From Zarea fungicola (Eukaryota; Ascomycota; Sordariomycetes; Hypocreales; Cordycipitaceae): a stretch of 64,000 bases of DNA. The stretch spans positions 91,957 through 155,956 of the forward strand of contig FWCC01000028.1 in the NCBI GenBank assembly GCA_900169235.1, written 5' to 3'. The notes beneath the pieces were generated by a model. The model saw only the letters and a program-made list of their open reading frames with translations. It had not been told where the DNA came from and ran no database searches. Both the position numbers and the translations under genes were made by a program. Positions within the stretch are counted from its first letter, which is position 1. Each line of letters opens with the position of its first letter. Positions 24,203-33,998 of this stretch are shown piece after piece.

Positions 24203-24540
24203 TTGGCATTATAGTGACCAGACAAAGAATTTTTCTTAGAGTCATCTTTATCCTTGACCACTTCCTCTGGCATTTCGTGAGCCTCCACGCTTGGCGTGTC
24301 ATCCGCGGTATCGGTTTCCGCTTTCGTCTCAAGGGCGCTCATTTTCGGGTTTATCCATGCTTGTGGGTGTTCGTTTTCCGTACTCAGTGCTATCCCACAA
24401 TTCTAACAGCGGGAACTCCTGGCAAAGAAGCGGTAGGGATGGTAGCCGTGGCACCCGGGACTATGACGAGAGATCGCAGGCTTTTTCTTTTGTATGAGCC
24501 AGGACAGAGCAAAGAACAATGTTAGTTTGGAGAACAAGGA
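24203..24540 (-). pseudogene. Possible decayed C-terminal coding fragment
   Basis: On the minus strand one frame reads about 110 codons with a single internal TAG (near 24406). The last ~60 codons (INPKMSALETKAETDTADD and EAHEMPEEVVKDKDDS) are acidic, hydrophilic and protein-like, ending in a stop near 24200. No start, no domain and no upstream partner exon was found. It may be the last exon of a lost gene, such as a transporter tail. Weak call. Confidence 0.25.
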
Positions 24541-24934
24541 TCTTGCCTTCATCCAGCAGGTAGGCGTTCTTACTAGAATGTCATGCCTTTAGCATTAGAA
24601 CATGGGGGTATTGATTGCAGACAGTGTTACAATTAGACAGCAAGGAGATTCAATTTAAAAAAGACTAGTATTACTACATGTTCTTGAGTGCAGTTAAGCA
24701 ACTTGTACGATTAACCTGATGCGCCGCCGATACGTTATTAATAATTCTTTAATGCGTCATTCTATGCGGCGAGAAGAAGCCGATTTTAATAGAATGAGAG
24801 CTTTCCATCTTTAAATCGGGATGTCTAATTGTCTACGTATAAGCAGCTACGCTGTCGGTTGTCTTCATATGTGTTGCGGGGTGTAGCTTTCTTCATTCAT
24901 AATATGAAATAATTGCTCGAAAAACACCACGCTA

Positions 24935-25128
24935 GGACCCATGGCGCAACGGTAGCGGTTAGTACCCTAGACTCGCAGCTGTTAGATCAACTGTACTAAC
25001 TTCCTCATCAGCGTCAGATTCCAGTTACAATGGAGTTTCCTGAAGGTGTACGTGCTAGCTAAACGAGTACCTCCAACACACATGTGCCTAACATCCACAC
25101 AGTAGGCGTTCGAATCGCCTTGGGTTCA
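24935..25128 (+). tRNA. tRNA-Trp(CCA), copy B, with three inserts including two GT-AG type introns
   Basis: Acceptor GGACCCA (24935-24941), then D arm GCGC-AACGGTA-GCG. A 54-nt block follows at 24958-25011, beginning GTTAGT, with TACTAAC at 24994-25000 and ending CATCAG. The tRNA resumes CGTCAGATTCCAG, as in copy A. A 13-nt anticodon-loop intron (25025-25037) comes next, then TCCTGAAGGT. A 55-nt block at 25048-25102 begins GTACGT and ends CTAACATCCACACAG. T, T arm AGGCG-TTCGAAT-CGCCT, TGGGTTC and A finish the molecule. With all three inserts removed the product is identical to copy A. The first block separates the D stem from the anticodon arm, so the unspliced transcript could not fold as a tRNA. 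Alternative: a dead copy. But intact acceptor, D, T and B-box elements and a terminator argue for a working gene if splicing occurs. Confidence 0.75.
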
Positions 25129-25150
25129 ATTCCCACCATTCGGTGAACAA

Positions 25151-25159
25151 TTTTTTTTT
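25151..25159 (+). terminator. RNA polymerase III terminator of tRNA-Trp copy B
   Basis: Nine T in a row, 22 nt past the tRNA 3' end, after a trailer nearly identical to that of copy A (CAATTCCCACC then TTCGGTG). Confidence 0.7.
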
Positions 25160-25175
25160 GATTCCCCCATCTAAT

Positions 25176-25217
25176 AATGGAGTTTCCTGAAGGCTAGGCT
25201 TGAATGCCTTGGGTTTA
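25176..25217 (+). pseudogene. Partial, damaged tRNA-Trp 3' half lacking the variable-loop GT-AG block
   Basis: Starts with AATGGAGTTTCCTGAAGG, the end of the anticodon intron plus the following exon of copy B. It continues straight into C-TAGGC-TTGAAT-GCC-TTGGGTT, the T arm and acceptor. The 55-nt block found at this point in copy B is absent at the exact junction. The T loop has lost a base and the last acceptor bases are changed, so it is not functional. The homology runs on through the trailer (AATTCACACGTTTCTGTG) to another T-run. Confidence 0.7.
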
Positions 25218-25326
25218 ATTCACACGTTTCTGTGACTTAATTTTTTGTTCCTCGTTTTTGTGTTTTTGTACCGCCTTTCGCATTCTACGCATGTGTTATA
25301 GGCTGGGTGGTTGGGATGCTGTAAAA

Positions 25327-25573
25327 CTACCGTAGCTTATAAGGAGATGAGTTGCCAGAAAACGCATTTTGGAGTTGCCTAGGAGAAAAGGGAGAGTTTG
25401 ATAGAGCCGAAAAGAAGGTAGAATACGCGTTGTCAAAGTGATTGAACCCAGCGTTGATTCGCCAGAGGAGCATGGCATTCATTACAGTTGCGAATACACC
25501 GCCGAGGTAATCATAGTGGTGGGAAAGAAAAGGCGCCAACAATAAATCAACAGCGGCGCCAACTCCGTATAGA
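25327..25573 (-). pseudogene. C-terminal piece of an unidentified membrane-protein-like gene, cut by the assembly gap
   Basis: The minus strand is open from the edge of the N-run (25573) to a stop at 25327. It encodes LYGVGAAVDLLLAPFLSHH, then YLGGVFATVMNAMLLWRINA (two likely membrane helices) and a short polar tail. The rest of the gene would lie in or beyond the gap; nothing to the right of the gap clearly continues it. Family not recognised. Confidence 0.35.
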
Positions 25574-25627
25574 NNNNNNNNNNNNNNNNNNNNNNNNNNN
25601 NNNNNNNNNNNNNNNNNNNNNNNNNNN
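25574..25627. other. Assembly gap (54 N)
   Basis: Run of N. The true length may differ. It truncates the membrane-protein-like fragment on its left. Confidence 0.99.
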
Positions 25628-25746
25628 CAATAGATTGAAGTAATAAATCACATTAGGAAATGTCTCTGGCTTTCAACTTTATTGGTACCAAGTAGAGAGG
25701 GCGACAAGTAGACAAGTCAGAATTGGACGTAGGTGTAAACTAGCCA

Positions 25747-25977
25747 CTATGAGGTCTTGTCTGTTTCCAGGCGACTATTCGGTGGAAGCACGCAGAAACC
25801 AAGGTCTTCTTGGTGCGCAATCATGTCACTCCAGATGATGCGATCCAGGCGGAAGCTGCACGTCCCCCAGTTGTTTTGCGTGTAGTCATGTGGTGCTGCA
25901 GCCGCAATAACAGCGCCGCACCAGTCATCTGGTGGATCGTGCAATGCCCCAAAACGCCTTGTGTAAAACCCAGCCTC
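25747..25977 (-). pseudogene. Possible C-terminal coding fragment, unknown
   Basis: A minus-strand frame of about 76 codons bounded upstream by a TGA near 25978 encodes FYTRRFGALHDPPDDWCG, then APHDYTQNNWGTCSF and SDMIAHQEDLGFCVLPP. The Trp/Cys/Asp-rich composition is protein-like and unlike random frames, but there is no ATG and no convincing upstream exon. It may be the last exon of a lost or gap-interrupted secreted protein gene. Weak call. Confidence 0.3.
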
Positions 25978-25989
25978 ATGTCAGCCTGC

Positions 25990-27426
25990 TAGACATGCAA
26001 GAAGCGATCCAAAAGTGGAATCCAAAAATGGCAAAATAGACACTCGCCAAAAGTGGACACCCAGAGTTGGGAACTCACCCGGAGTGGACGTATACCATAC
26101 ATGACAAGTACAGAAGTGAAAAACCAAACCTTATTGGGCAACGGCTGTTTGAATCGTTGGACACAGTACGTTTCTTGGCGCTGGCGTGGCGTAGAGGACG
26201 CCTCTCTCCTCATATGGAGGAATTGACTTGCTGGTGGCAGAATTATCAAAAAAAAAAAAACAAAGCTTCTGCCAGCAGAAAACACAATTTCAAATAGCCA
26301 ATGACAGGTTTGTTTTGTGCCAACCATTCTATTCCTAGTTGAGACATTGCATGTCGATGGTGTGCCTTCTAGGTGCTCAGCAAAAGCAAAAAAGGTTCAA
26401 TATGTGGCTTGGCGGCTTAGCGTGGGCTTCCAGTGTTAACGGAGTGCAGGCGCCATCAAGTTGACCATTTATCGAGAAAGCTGAAACTATACGACGGGCT
26501 GTAAGATATCTCCTGTCACTTAATGAAACGGCTGCAACTTTAGGGTTTAAACTATCGAGAGAGAGCTGAAACGGAGTTTCGCTAGGGATAGTCAGCTGGT
26601 GGAAACACCTTGCTATCATTATAGATATGTAGATAAAGAGTTGGAAAAGTATAGAAGTGATGAAATAATGGCTTTCTATATTTCCTCGTGGTCTCACCGG
26701 AAATGAGGACTCATTAGTTAATATGTAATTCAAGTCTATAGGAAAACAAGCAAGAAATATATTACTACATTATAAGCATGAGTTTAGAAAAGAATGCAGA
26801 GATTATAATAAGGTAAGTAAACTGCCTGCAATGCCATTAGAGTGTATATAATGCTATTTAATGCTGCCAAGAATGTAGAGCTTTAGAAAGTTAGAGAGCA
26901 ATTTAAGTTCAATCTGACGAAACTTTATTGTGGCAAACAACCAGCTCAATTTCATATGGTGGCGGTTGGCCCTTTGTCGAGGCGGCCTTGCACACGCCAT
27001 GCAGTTTACAGGTGATCCATCCACGGGATAAATGTCTGCTCCCATCGCGAGTTCACGCAGCCACTTTCTTCATTTTCCTAAAGGAGCTACTGCAATACAA
27101 TCCCTTGGTACTTGAGAATCCAGCGGATGGCCGTCCTCTACGCGCCATACATACAAAATGCCATCAGACTCTGGCTTTACGTTTTTGAACATGACAAATC
27201 CACCCAAGCTATTCAGTGCAGATGCAAAGCAGGCACGAAGTCACAACACAAGCACGACGTGGAGCAATTACAGGGCGCGCAAAGCCAGGGGCCATGGACA
27301 TGGAGCTGACAATGCTGTCTCTGGACCACAAAGGGAGACAACAAATTACAACTTGGCCGCAATCTTTTCTGACTTCTCTTCTGAAAGCGATGACTTTGCG
27401 GAGCTGCGTGAGTAAAAGTACACGAC
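25990..27426. other. Gene-poor accessory DNA
   Basis: No supported gene. AT-rich at 26600-26900. At 27200-27420 fragments of open frame precede the pseudogene at 27427, but I could not join them to it across the GTGAGT...TTCAG segment at 27409-27435 without meeting stops. Confidence 0.4.
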
Positions 27427-27858
27427 TTGTTCAGAGTCTGGAGAGTTGACAGCCACCAACTAGTGGATTCGCTCCGCCAAATTGTGTTGAGCACAAACTT
27501 ATCCAGCACTGGTGAACAATGTACAAATGCCCGACTGGACAGGAATGTGTGCAGCATCGTGTCTGATCTGGCGCTTTCTACTAAAGAACTGCGCCAACGC
27601 GTTCGGTCGCTCCAGTCCAGGGGCACCGGGTCGATAGATATGCCACCAAAAATAGTCCGAGAATGCATGAAGTTGGTGATGAAGATGCAGTTCTTACATT
27701 GGGGGGACAATCTGTATATAAAAGCGGTGGCACAGGGTTTAGAGCTGTGTCTGCATTTGACAGTGTTTGATCAGGAAAAAATAAGCAGGATTGGACATCT
27801 GACTGAGGATTTGCGGCGCGATATGGCAGCACTTTGCATAAATCCGGGTCCTTTGTAG
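27427..27858 (+). pseudogene. C-terminal part of an unidentified conserved gene (duplicated tail, copy 2)
   Basis: Open for 143 codons to a stop at 27858, mostly helical and protein-like: SDLALSTKELRQRVRSLQ, DMPPKIVRECMKLVMKMQF, HLTVFDQEKISRIGHLTEDL, ending LRRDMAALCINPGPL. The tail and 3' flank recur at 21516-21680. No good start or upstream exon could be joined, so it is probably a truncated copy of a longer gene. The family is not recognised; the regular helices would suit a regulatory protein C terminus but that is a guess. Confidence 0.45.
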
Positions 27859-27980
27859 AGTCATGGATATTATTAAACATTTTAACTAACCGTCCATAAG
27901 TTACATAGTAAAAGAAATCAAAATCAGCTCCAATATTCACATAACAGTTTCCAGACCGGGATGTCGAGATCGATGGCTGC
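27813..27980 (+). repeat. Duplicated gene tail and 3' flank, copy 2
   Basis: Aligns with about 21516-21680: GCGGCGYGATATGGCAGC, then CCTTTGTAGAG, GATATTATYAAACATTT and GAGATCGATGG in the same order and spacing. It covers the last ~15 codons of the gene above and about 130 bases after its stop. Confidence 0.7.
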
Positions 27981-28313
27981 CCACAGGGCAAAGAATGTAT
28001 TCTTTCTATGCTATTCTATATAATAAGGAAGAAAAAACCTATATTAATCGAATAAACGTCTTTTATCGTAAATAACGATGTCTACTTATAAGCGGCTTGT
28101 TTTCTGTGCCTTTTGAGCCGCAGACTCTGTATCCACTTGCCAACCACCACCTTTGTTTGTTACACAAAAGGGACAAACACCCACGACCAATCCACACTCC
28201 GCTGGTAAGTTTGTCCTGCTGCATTATTGCTTTATGGTTGTCCGATAACAGATTACATTCGAATTTTAACTATTATGTACATTACGCAAACAATCTACTG
28301 AAGTCAATCGCGG

Positions 28314-30514
28314 ATGTCTCGTTACCGCCTTTTCGGCTGCCTGGAACTTGATTGCCCGGAGAATCATCTCGACGATACGCAATTGCAACGATTACGCGAA
28401 CTAGAGCCCTACTTAAAAGATTTGGAAGAACGCCAGAGCGGTAAGACCATGATAGAACGGAACCAGGATAGAGAGCGGTTTCTGACCGGAAATATGAAGA
28501 TGAACGTCAGAATTGGGACTATAATGCCGCTTTCGAACTCGCAGCAGGCGAAGAGACGGCCGCCTGGCGCCATCTTGGTGTCGCTAGAGAGCGCCGATTT
28601 GCCATACCTCCGGAAGGGCCTCTCAATGCTCGCATTGCTTGTCACCTGCATAATCCGACATTCTCTGTTCAAGATCCATTCAACCAAAAAACTTGCGACG
28701 CTTCGAATATGTGCATCAGCCAACTCCTGCAAATTGGCTTCTCACCCGATAACTGTCTCTTTTACGATCACCTCTTCCGTAGGGAGAAGACTCTTGAGCT
28801 CAGAGTATATCCTGAGCCAATATTCAACATTCACGAAAGATTCATCTTCAGCTTAAGAAAAGAGATGCATGCGGTAGTGGAAATTGTGTGGGGGAGTTAC
28901 GTCCGTCGTAGGTTGGAAAAGACCTGCAATTTGGAAAAGTTGAGCCTCTGGGGTGAGTTCAAAGACGTTGATATATGGCTTGAATAGTGCAAATCTGCAG
29001 AACCAGGTTCAATGCCAAGTGTCAAACGCTTCGTGGTTTGTGTTATGCATCCTCAGGCAATGGTATATTTACCGCGGGGGCCGAAGGCTGTGATACAAGA
29101 TCGCCATCTTACTGCAGCAGCACGATTTGGGGGCATTACAATCAACGAAACCTTTTATGAGAAAACTCATAAGAAGAATACGTATGGTCGCCTCTGTGGG
29201 TTTCAACGCGAAGTTCAAAAGAGTTTAGAGAAGAAAGCGAAGGTTGAGGTTGCCACGGCGATCGAAAACTGGCATGGAAACTTGAGCGGTGTTGTTTCAA
29301 TGTCGATCGCTAGCAGTGAAGTTATCAATGAGAAATCCGATGAACCTAGCGAAGAACTCTCAGCAGAAACTTCTGCCGATCGCGCACGCAGCCCGACCTC
29401 GGAGGTAAGGACAATTCCCGGCTTCCATGCTTTATGCTCTGCGACCCAAGACTGATCGACTGGTTCACAGCAATTTGCGATCGAGAGTGGCTATATAGAC
29501 CCGAAAGTTGATGAAATAATGCTGAGTTCGCTTGGCATAAAACACTTTGCCACTGGATTGATTCGCGATGATTTTACTGCCGACGATGCGATTGCGCTCG
29601 TCAGCGACGCTCTGAACGACGAGTTCAATACCTTCAATGGTCAAACCTTTGAAGATATCCCCAAACCCTTTCGCCGATGGGTTCAAGAGCAGGATGGCCT
29701 CAAGATATCTGGCCAACCTATTCAATCTCTTGACCAGCTTTCAACTACCTATCAGCTGCTTTCTCGCAAGCCTGCCGGTTTGGCAGTCACCCAGATGAAA
29801 ATGAACAGTACTAAATTGATTTTCGACATTGCAAAAAGATACTTCAAGCAGGTTCTTCGATTTAATTGGACACTGAGTAAAATCGCAGCCGTCACTGTCC
29901 AAGGCCAAACACCGCTGGCTAGGAAATGCGGTTCTTACGGGCAACCGCTATTGGATGACCCATATCCAAGATTCAAGAAAGCCGAACCGACGCGCTATGT
30001 GGCCCGGTATCTGAAGCATGGATGTGGCCGCGAAAGCTGCTGTCCTAGGGCTACAACGGTATATGCTCTGCCGCTTGACCCATCGCGAACCTGGAGTCCG
30101 CAGGACAAAAACCTCCTATCGCGTCGGCCACAAGTTGCTGACTGGAAACGCCATTTCATTCGGCAACCTCATATAGCAGAAAAACTTGCTCGTGAGGTAA
30201 CCTGCGTATGTAGACCTTGCACAAAACGAGGACTCGAGTGCATGAAACGTGTGGACAAGAACCCGGAGTGGACCGTCGAGAGCCACCCACGGTACGTCAC
30301 AAAAGGGTACAGATGTCAAGTTTGCGGAGCCTCAACCAAGTGGATTCCCTTTGACGAAGCTGTTGGCTACATTGATAGAGCGCTCCTTACAAAGTCGTGG
30401 AAGACTTTTGTAAATCAGAATGGTTCTCTGAAAGATCTTCGCGATCATCCTGATTGGTTTTTTCCCAAGCGGGCCGCCGATAGGAAGAGGCAATGTCGCA
30501 AAGATACGCAATAA
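28314..30514 (+). CDS. Conserved-looking protein of unknown function with Cys-rich C-terminal region
   Basis: Exons 28314-28440, 28500-28952, 29001-29404 and 29471-30514 join in frame to 675 aa; donors are GTAAGA, GTGAGT and GTAAGG, and the first intron has a CTGAC branch-like site. The N-terminal third is helical and charged (LQRLRELEPYLKDLEERQ). The middle has mixed alpha/beta character (KRFVVCVMHPQAMVYLPRG). The C-terminal third has clustered Cys/His (HGCGRESCC, CVCRPCTKRGLEC, CQVCGAS) that could bind zinc. It ends with a basic tail (PKRAADRKRQCRKD), which suits a nuclear protein. No known family recognised. The long frames without stops argue it is not a decayed copy. The first intron is the least certain boundary. 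Confidence 0.6.
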
Positions 30515-31424
30515 ACCCATGTGGCACAGTCTAAGAGGCCCAGAGTGGTGAATTGGGAAGAAATCCATGTTTGACTAGTGATTGAGCTACAGCAAGGGAC
30601 ATGACGGCGCAGATTAGAGTTCTTGTACATTAATGGATAAAACCTGTACAAAATTTTGGCTTCTGCAGGTAGCACACCTCGCCGGGTAATAATGAGCCAT
30701 TCGAAGCAGCGGGCCAACTCAAATCCCCTACAGCCCGTTACATTTTGGCAAAGGAAAGAGGGCCCTGCAGCTGCTATCGACATTTTTGTTTTCTGCTGTT
30801 GGGGTTAAGAAACAACACTCAATAGCTTATATTAGAATTGAAAATAATAAGCTTTCTGCTCCGACATCTTCAGCTGAGTGGCAAAAGCCATGTGTCGTCG
30901 TCATGCGCGCTCTGCCTTATGAGGCCAACAGCAGGTACCCAGGTACCAACCTGAGTGGTGGTGCGTGCTGCTGGCGCTGTTGCGGGGTGCCTACAGGCGG
31001 GCAACAGGGGACAATAGGGCTGCGGCCTCCTGAGGGCCATGCTGTAGGGATGCCGTAGGGGGCTGAGGTGGCGAATGATGTGGCGCATCCCTCCGCCTTC
31101 CCCTCCGCCCTCCACGACAGGGCATACGCAATCAATCCCTCTGGCCACATTCGACTTATTTTCTTTCTTGCAACACGTTTTGCCATGTGAGAAACCTACG
31201 CAAGCCTACGTAGGCCATCTTCTTGCATCTCCCTTTTTATCGAGACTAGAACCCTCACACCTATTTTCTTATCCTTTCCCTCTCCTTCACCTTTTACGCG
31301 GCCGCAGGATACAGAAGCCCCGCCTGTCGTCATACAGCACCCCACTGTCTCGAATCGACAGCCACAGTCTGATTAGATTTCTCGATACAAATCAGTTCCG
31401 TTGCATTTTATATAGAAAAACACG
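30515..31424. other. Intergenic region
   Basis: GC content rises at 30940-31090, then a pyrimidine-rich leader (31075-31420) typical of a promoter/5' UTR runs into the gene at 31425. No separate gene supported. Confidence 0.45.
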
Positions 31425-32654
31425 ATGCCCGCCGTCAACCATGTCATCCTCGCCTCGGGTGCCGTCGTCGCCGTCTCCGCCGTCATAGCAACCGCCATCG
31501 CCATCTACGAGTCCCCCGAGCTGCGCCGCTACACCGACGACGTCCGCCGCCGCATCGCCATGGCCCTGCAGTCCCTCGGCCAGGGCATCAACCCGCCCGA
31601 CCGCGAGCCCATGTTTAACAGGCCCGAGGACGCCGAGGGCTTTCTCCAGTCGAGGCGCGGAGCCGGGGCTGAACCCGGTGTGGATGCTGACGAGGCCACC
31701 CGGAGGAGCCAGCGGGAGGAGCTCATATACTGGAACTCGGTCAGGCTGCAGAAGCAGGTCGAGGAGGAACTCAACAAGCATGCCGAGAAGCAGCAGGAGG
31801 CCGAGGCGAGGGCACTCACAGAAGCCGCTGCCCCGGCAGCTATTGAGGCGCCTCCGCTACGAGCAAGAGGGACCTCGTTTGACGACTTTTTGAAGCCCTC
31901 CCGCGGCGACGGGATCGAGTCTGGTGCCTACGTCGTCAGCGGCGCACAAATCAATGAGAGTGTAGGCCAGCTCCGTCATCGTGGTGAAAATGGTGGTGCT
32001 GCTGCTCGAGGTTTCGCTGCCGCCGCCATCTACTCGAACCCCTTTGGCGATGAGCACCACATTGACCCGGCCGAGTTTGGCAACATGGGCCTCGGCACGG
32101 GAAGGCTGATGCAGGAGAGCCACAGCGACATTTACAGCGCCACCACGCGCGAGGAGGATCGCAAGGCGAGCACCGTTGCTTCGACGGCAACCATGGAGGC
32201 GGCCGAGGCGGCCGAGTCACAGCCGTCCCTGATTGACTTTAGCACCGACACCCTGCCGAGCCCGGCTGCCGTGCAGAGAGCGCTGGAGGAGCAGGCCCTC
32301 CCCGAAAATGAGGTGCCCGCTGAAGCGTATGCCTCCATCCAGGCCTGGGCGCGCGACTCGGGCTTCTACTCGCCGTTGCCCGTCACACCGGTCGCGCCCG
32401 TCTCCGAGGCCGAGGTGGTCAGCGACGATGGCGAGCTGACCCCGACGGACTCGGTGTCGCTTGTTGGCTCCGGAGAGGATATTGGAGCCGGTCTCGAGTG
32501 GCAATCGTCGCGTGCCGAGTCGTCACACAACGGTGAGACTGGCAAGCCGTACGACGTCTTGAGCGAGACGGACGGCATGCTGACACCTGCGAGCTGGTCC
32601 GAGGTGGGCAGCCAGATTAGCGAGAGCGACCACCCTCAGGCCCAGCATGCCTAA
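31425..32654 (+). CDS. Single-span membrane protein of unknown function with acidic Ser/Thr-rich cytosolic region
   Basis: Intronless, 409 aa. Residues 5-28 (NHVILASGAVVAVSAVIATA) form one hydrophobic helix; next comes a helical charged segment with ESPELRRYTDDVRRRIAMAL. Further on are a Glu/Gln/Lys-rich likely coiled coil (LQKQVEEELNKHAEKQQEAE) and a long low-complexity acidic region with repeated TPTDS/TPAS motifs that look like phosphorylation sites. GC-rich third positions and length without stops support a real gene. The pattern resembles uncharacterised tail/anchor proteins of ascomycetes; no function can be given. Its 3' end converges on the sulfotransferase-like gene. Confidence 0.7.
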   Translation: MPAVNHVILASGAVVAVSAVIATAIAIYESPELRRYTDDVRRRIAMALQSLGQGINPPDREPMFNRPEDAEGFLQSRRGAGAEPGVDADEATRRSQREELIYWNSVRLQKQVEEELNKHAEKQQEAEARALTEAAAPAAIEAPPLRARGTSFDDFLKPSRGDGIESGAYVVSGAQINESVGQLRHRGENGGAAARGFAAAAIYSNPFGDEHHIDPAEFGNMGLGTGRLMQESHSDIYSATTREEDRKASTVASTATMEAAEAAESQPSLIDFSTDTLPSPAAVQRALEEQALPENEVPAEAYASIQAWARDSGFYSPLPVTPVAPVSEAEVVSDDGELTPTDSVSLVGSGEDIGAGLEWQSSRAESSHNGETGKPYDVLSETDGMLTPASWSEVGSQISESDHPQAQHA

Positions 32655-32929
32655 GTGTCTGACTTGCACGCTTTTCGAGGTTTTTGTAATTTATTTCCAC
32701 ATGGGCTTGTTGCTTTCGTGTGCTTTGTAGCCAATTGGCCGGCGTTTTGGTGGCGAAATTCTTTGCAAGCAGATACTCCCCTGGTTTACGCAGCTGGCTT
32801 TTTTAAATAGAGTCAAATCAAAATACATTTTACTCATTCATAATTCATCATTCATGATGCAAGTTTTTTTTGCCTGCCTACCATACTGAACTGCCTGTAT
32901 TTCTGAACTCCCATTTCCTTCTTACGTTG

Positions 32930-33998
32930 TTACATCTTCTTCGCCCTGAGGTAGTTGTAATCAACCAGATTCTCCTCGGTCAGATTGACCAGGTAATCGC
33001 CCACCTCATCCCCGTACAGCTCATGCCAGCTCTTGTACTTGGCCTCGAGGTCCAGAAACTTGGCGCTCTTGGACGTGTCGATCCCCGTCGACTGCCATAT
33101 CCCCTCCACGTAGCTCTTGTCAATCGGCACCATGCCGTCCGTCGACTTTTTTTCCCACCGGCTCAGCACCTGCGCCGGATCCATGCTAATCGTCTCCGTC
33201 AGCCGCCTGACCGTGTCGCCCTCGAGAATGTCGTCTGCGTCGACGACGATGGGATACCCCACGTCGCCCGGCGCCGCTATGGAGGAGGAGGAGGAGGAGG
33301 TGGTGGTGGTGTCTGATTTTCTAGCGAGGCGGTCGGCGTACCAGTCGTACAGGATGCGCGCGATGCCGAGGCCCTGGCTGAGCTCCCTCGTGCGCAAGCT
33401 AATGTCGGGCGCCATGCCGACGCGCGCTTCGGTGCGGTACCACGAGTCGATCATGAGAGCCGGGTGGCGGATGAGGAAGAGCGGCACAAAGGAGGTGAGG
33501 AAGCCGTCTGGGAGCATGGTTGGGTTGGTGTGCTGCGCTGTGGATTCGTCGGACATGGTGAATTCGGAGGCAAACTCGCCGTGGCAGGTGGCTTCAAAGA
33601 TTGGTGAGGGTTCCCAGATTTGGCAGATGTGGCTCTTGAGGAATATGGAATTTCCCTATATTTTAAAACGTCAGAGATATGATGATGAGGCCTCAAAAAG
33701 ACAAATCACAATTGACATGTGTTGGGAAAAAAAGTACATTTGCGTGTGCCGTCTCACGAGCGGCCAACATCTCGGCATAGCCCTCGCGAAGCTGCTTTAC
33801 AAATTCCTGTCGGTCTTCTGGCTCCGCCTTTGCGTCCACTGATGTGCTAAAGTGCTGCAGGCCATAAAGATAGGCACCGTGCAAGTGGTACCCCGACTCC
33901 TCCCAGCCGTTCTGCTTTGAGAGCAGCTTGACGAGGAGGTTTGAAAGTGTCCGCGCGCAACTGAAGAAGAAGACGTCCTTGGGGCGTGTCTCTGCCAT
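32930..33998 (-). CDS. Sulfotransferase-like P-loop protein
   Basis: Exon 1 33998-33738 and exon 2 33655-32930 join in phase 0 over an 82-nt intron, giving 328 aa. The start MAETRPKDVFFFSCARTLSN resembles the beta-strand-to-loop of PAPS-binding sulfotransferase-like P-loop proteins, in which fungal copies often have the loop C/PRT/S. A central FVPLFLIRHPALMIDSWYR matches the IRHP block that binds the 3'-phosphate in the family. YPIVVDADDILEGD follows. A homopolymeric Thr4-Ser6 tract encoded by a trinucleotide repeat (about 33283-33312) interrupts a loop. Substrate unknown. I am fairly sure of the fold, less so of actual sulfotransferase activity. Confidence 0.75.

Noticed and set aside
28441..28475. 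A 35-nt first intron for the unknown gene at 28314
   Set aside because: Too short for a fungal intron; an acceptor at 28499 gives a 59-nt intron with a CTGAC branch-like site and also keeps frame.
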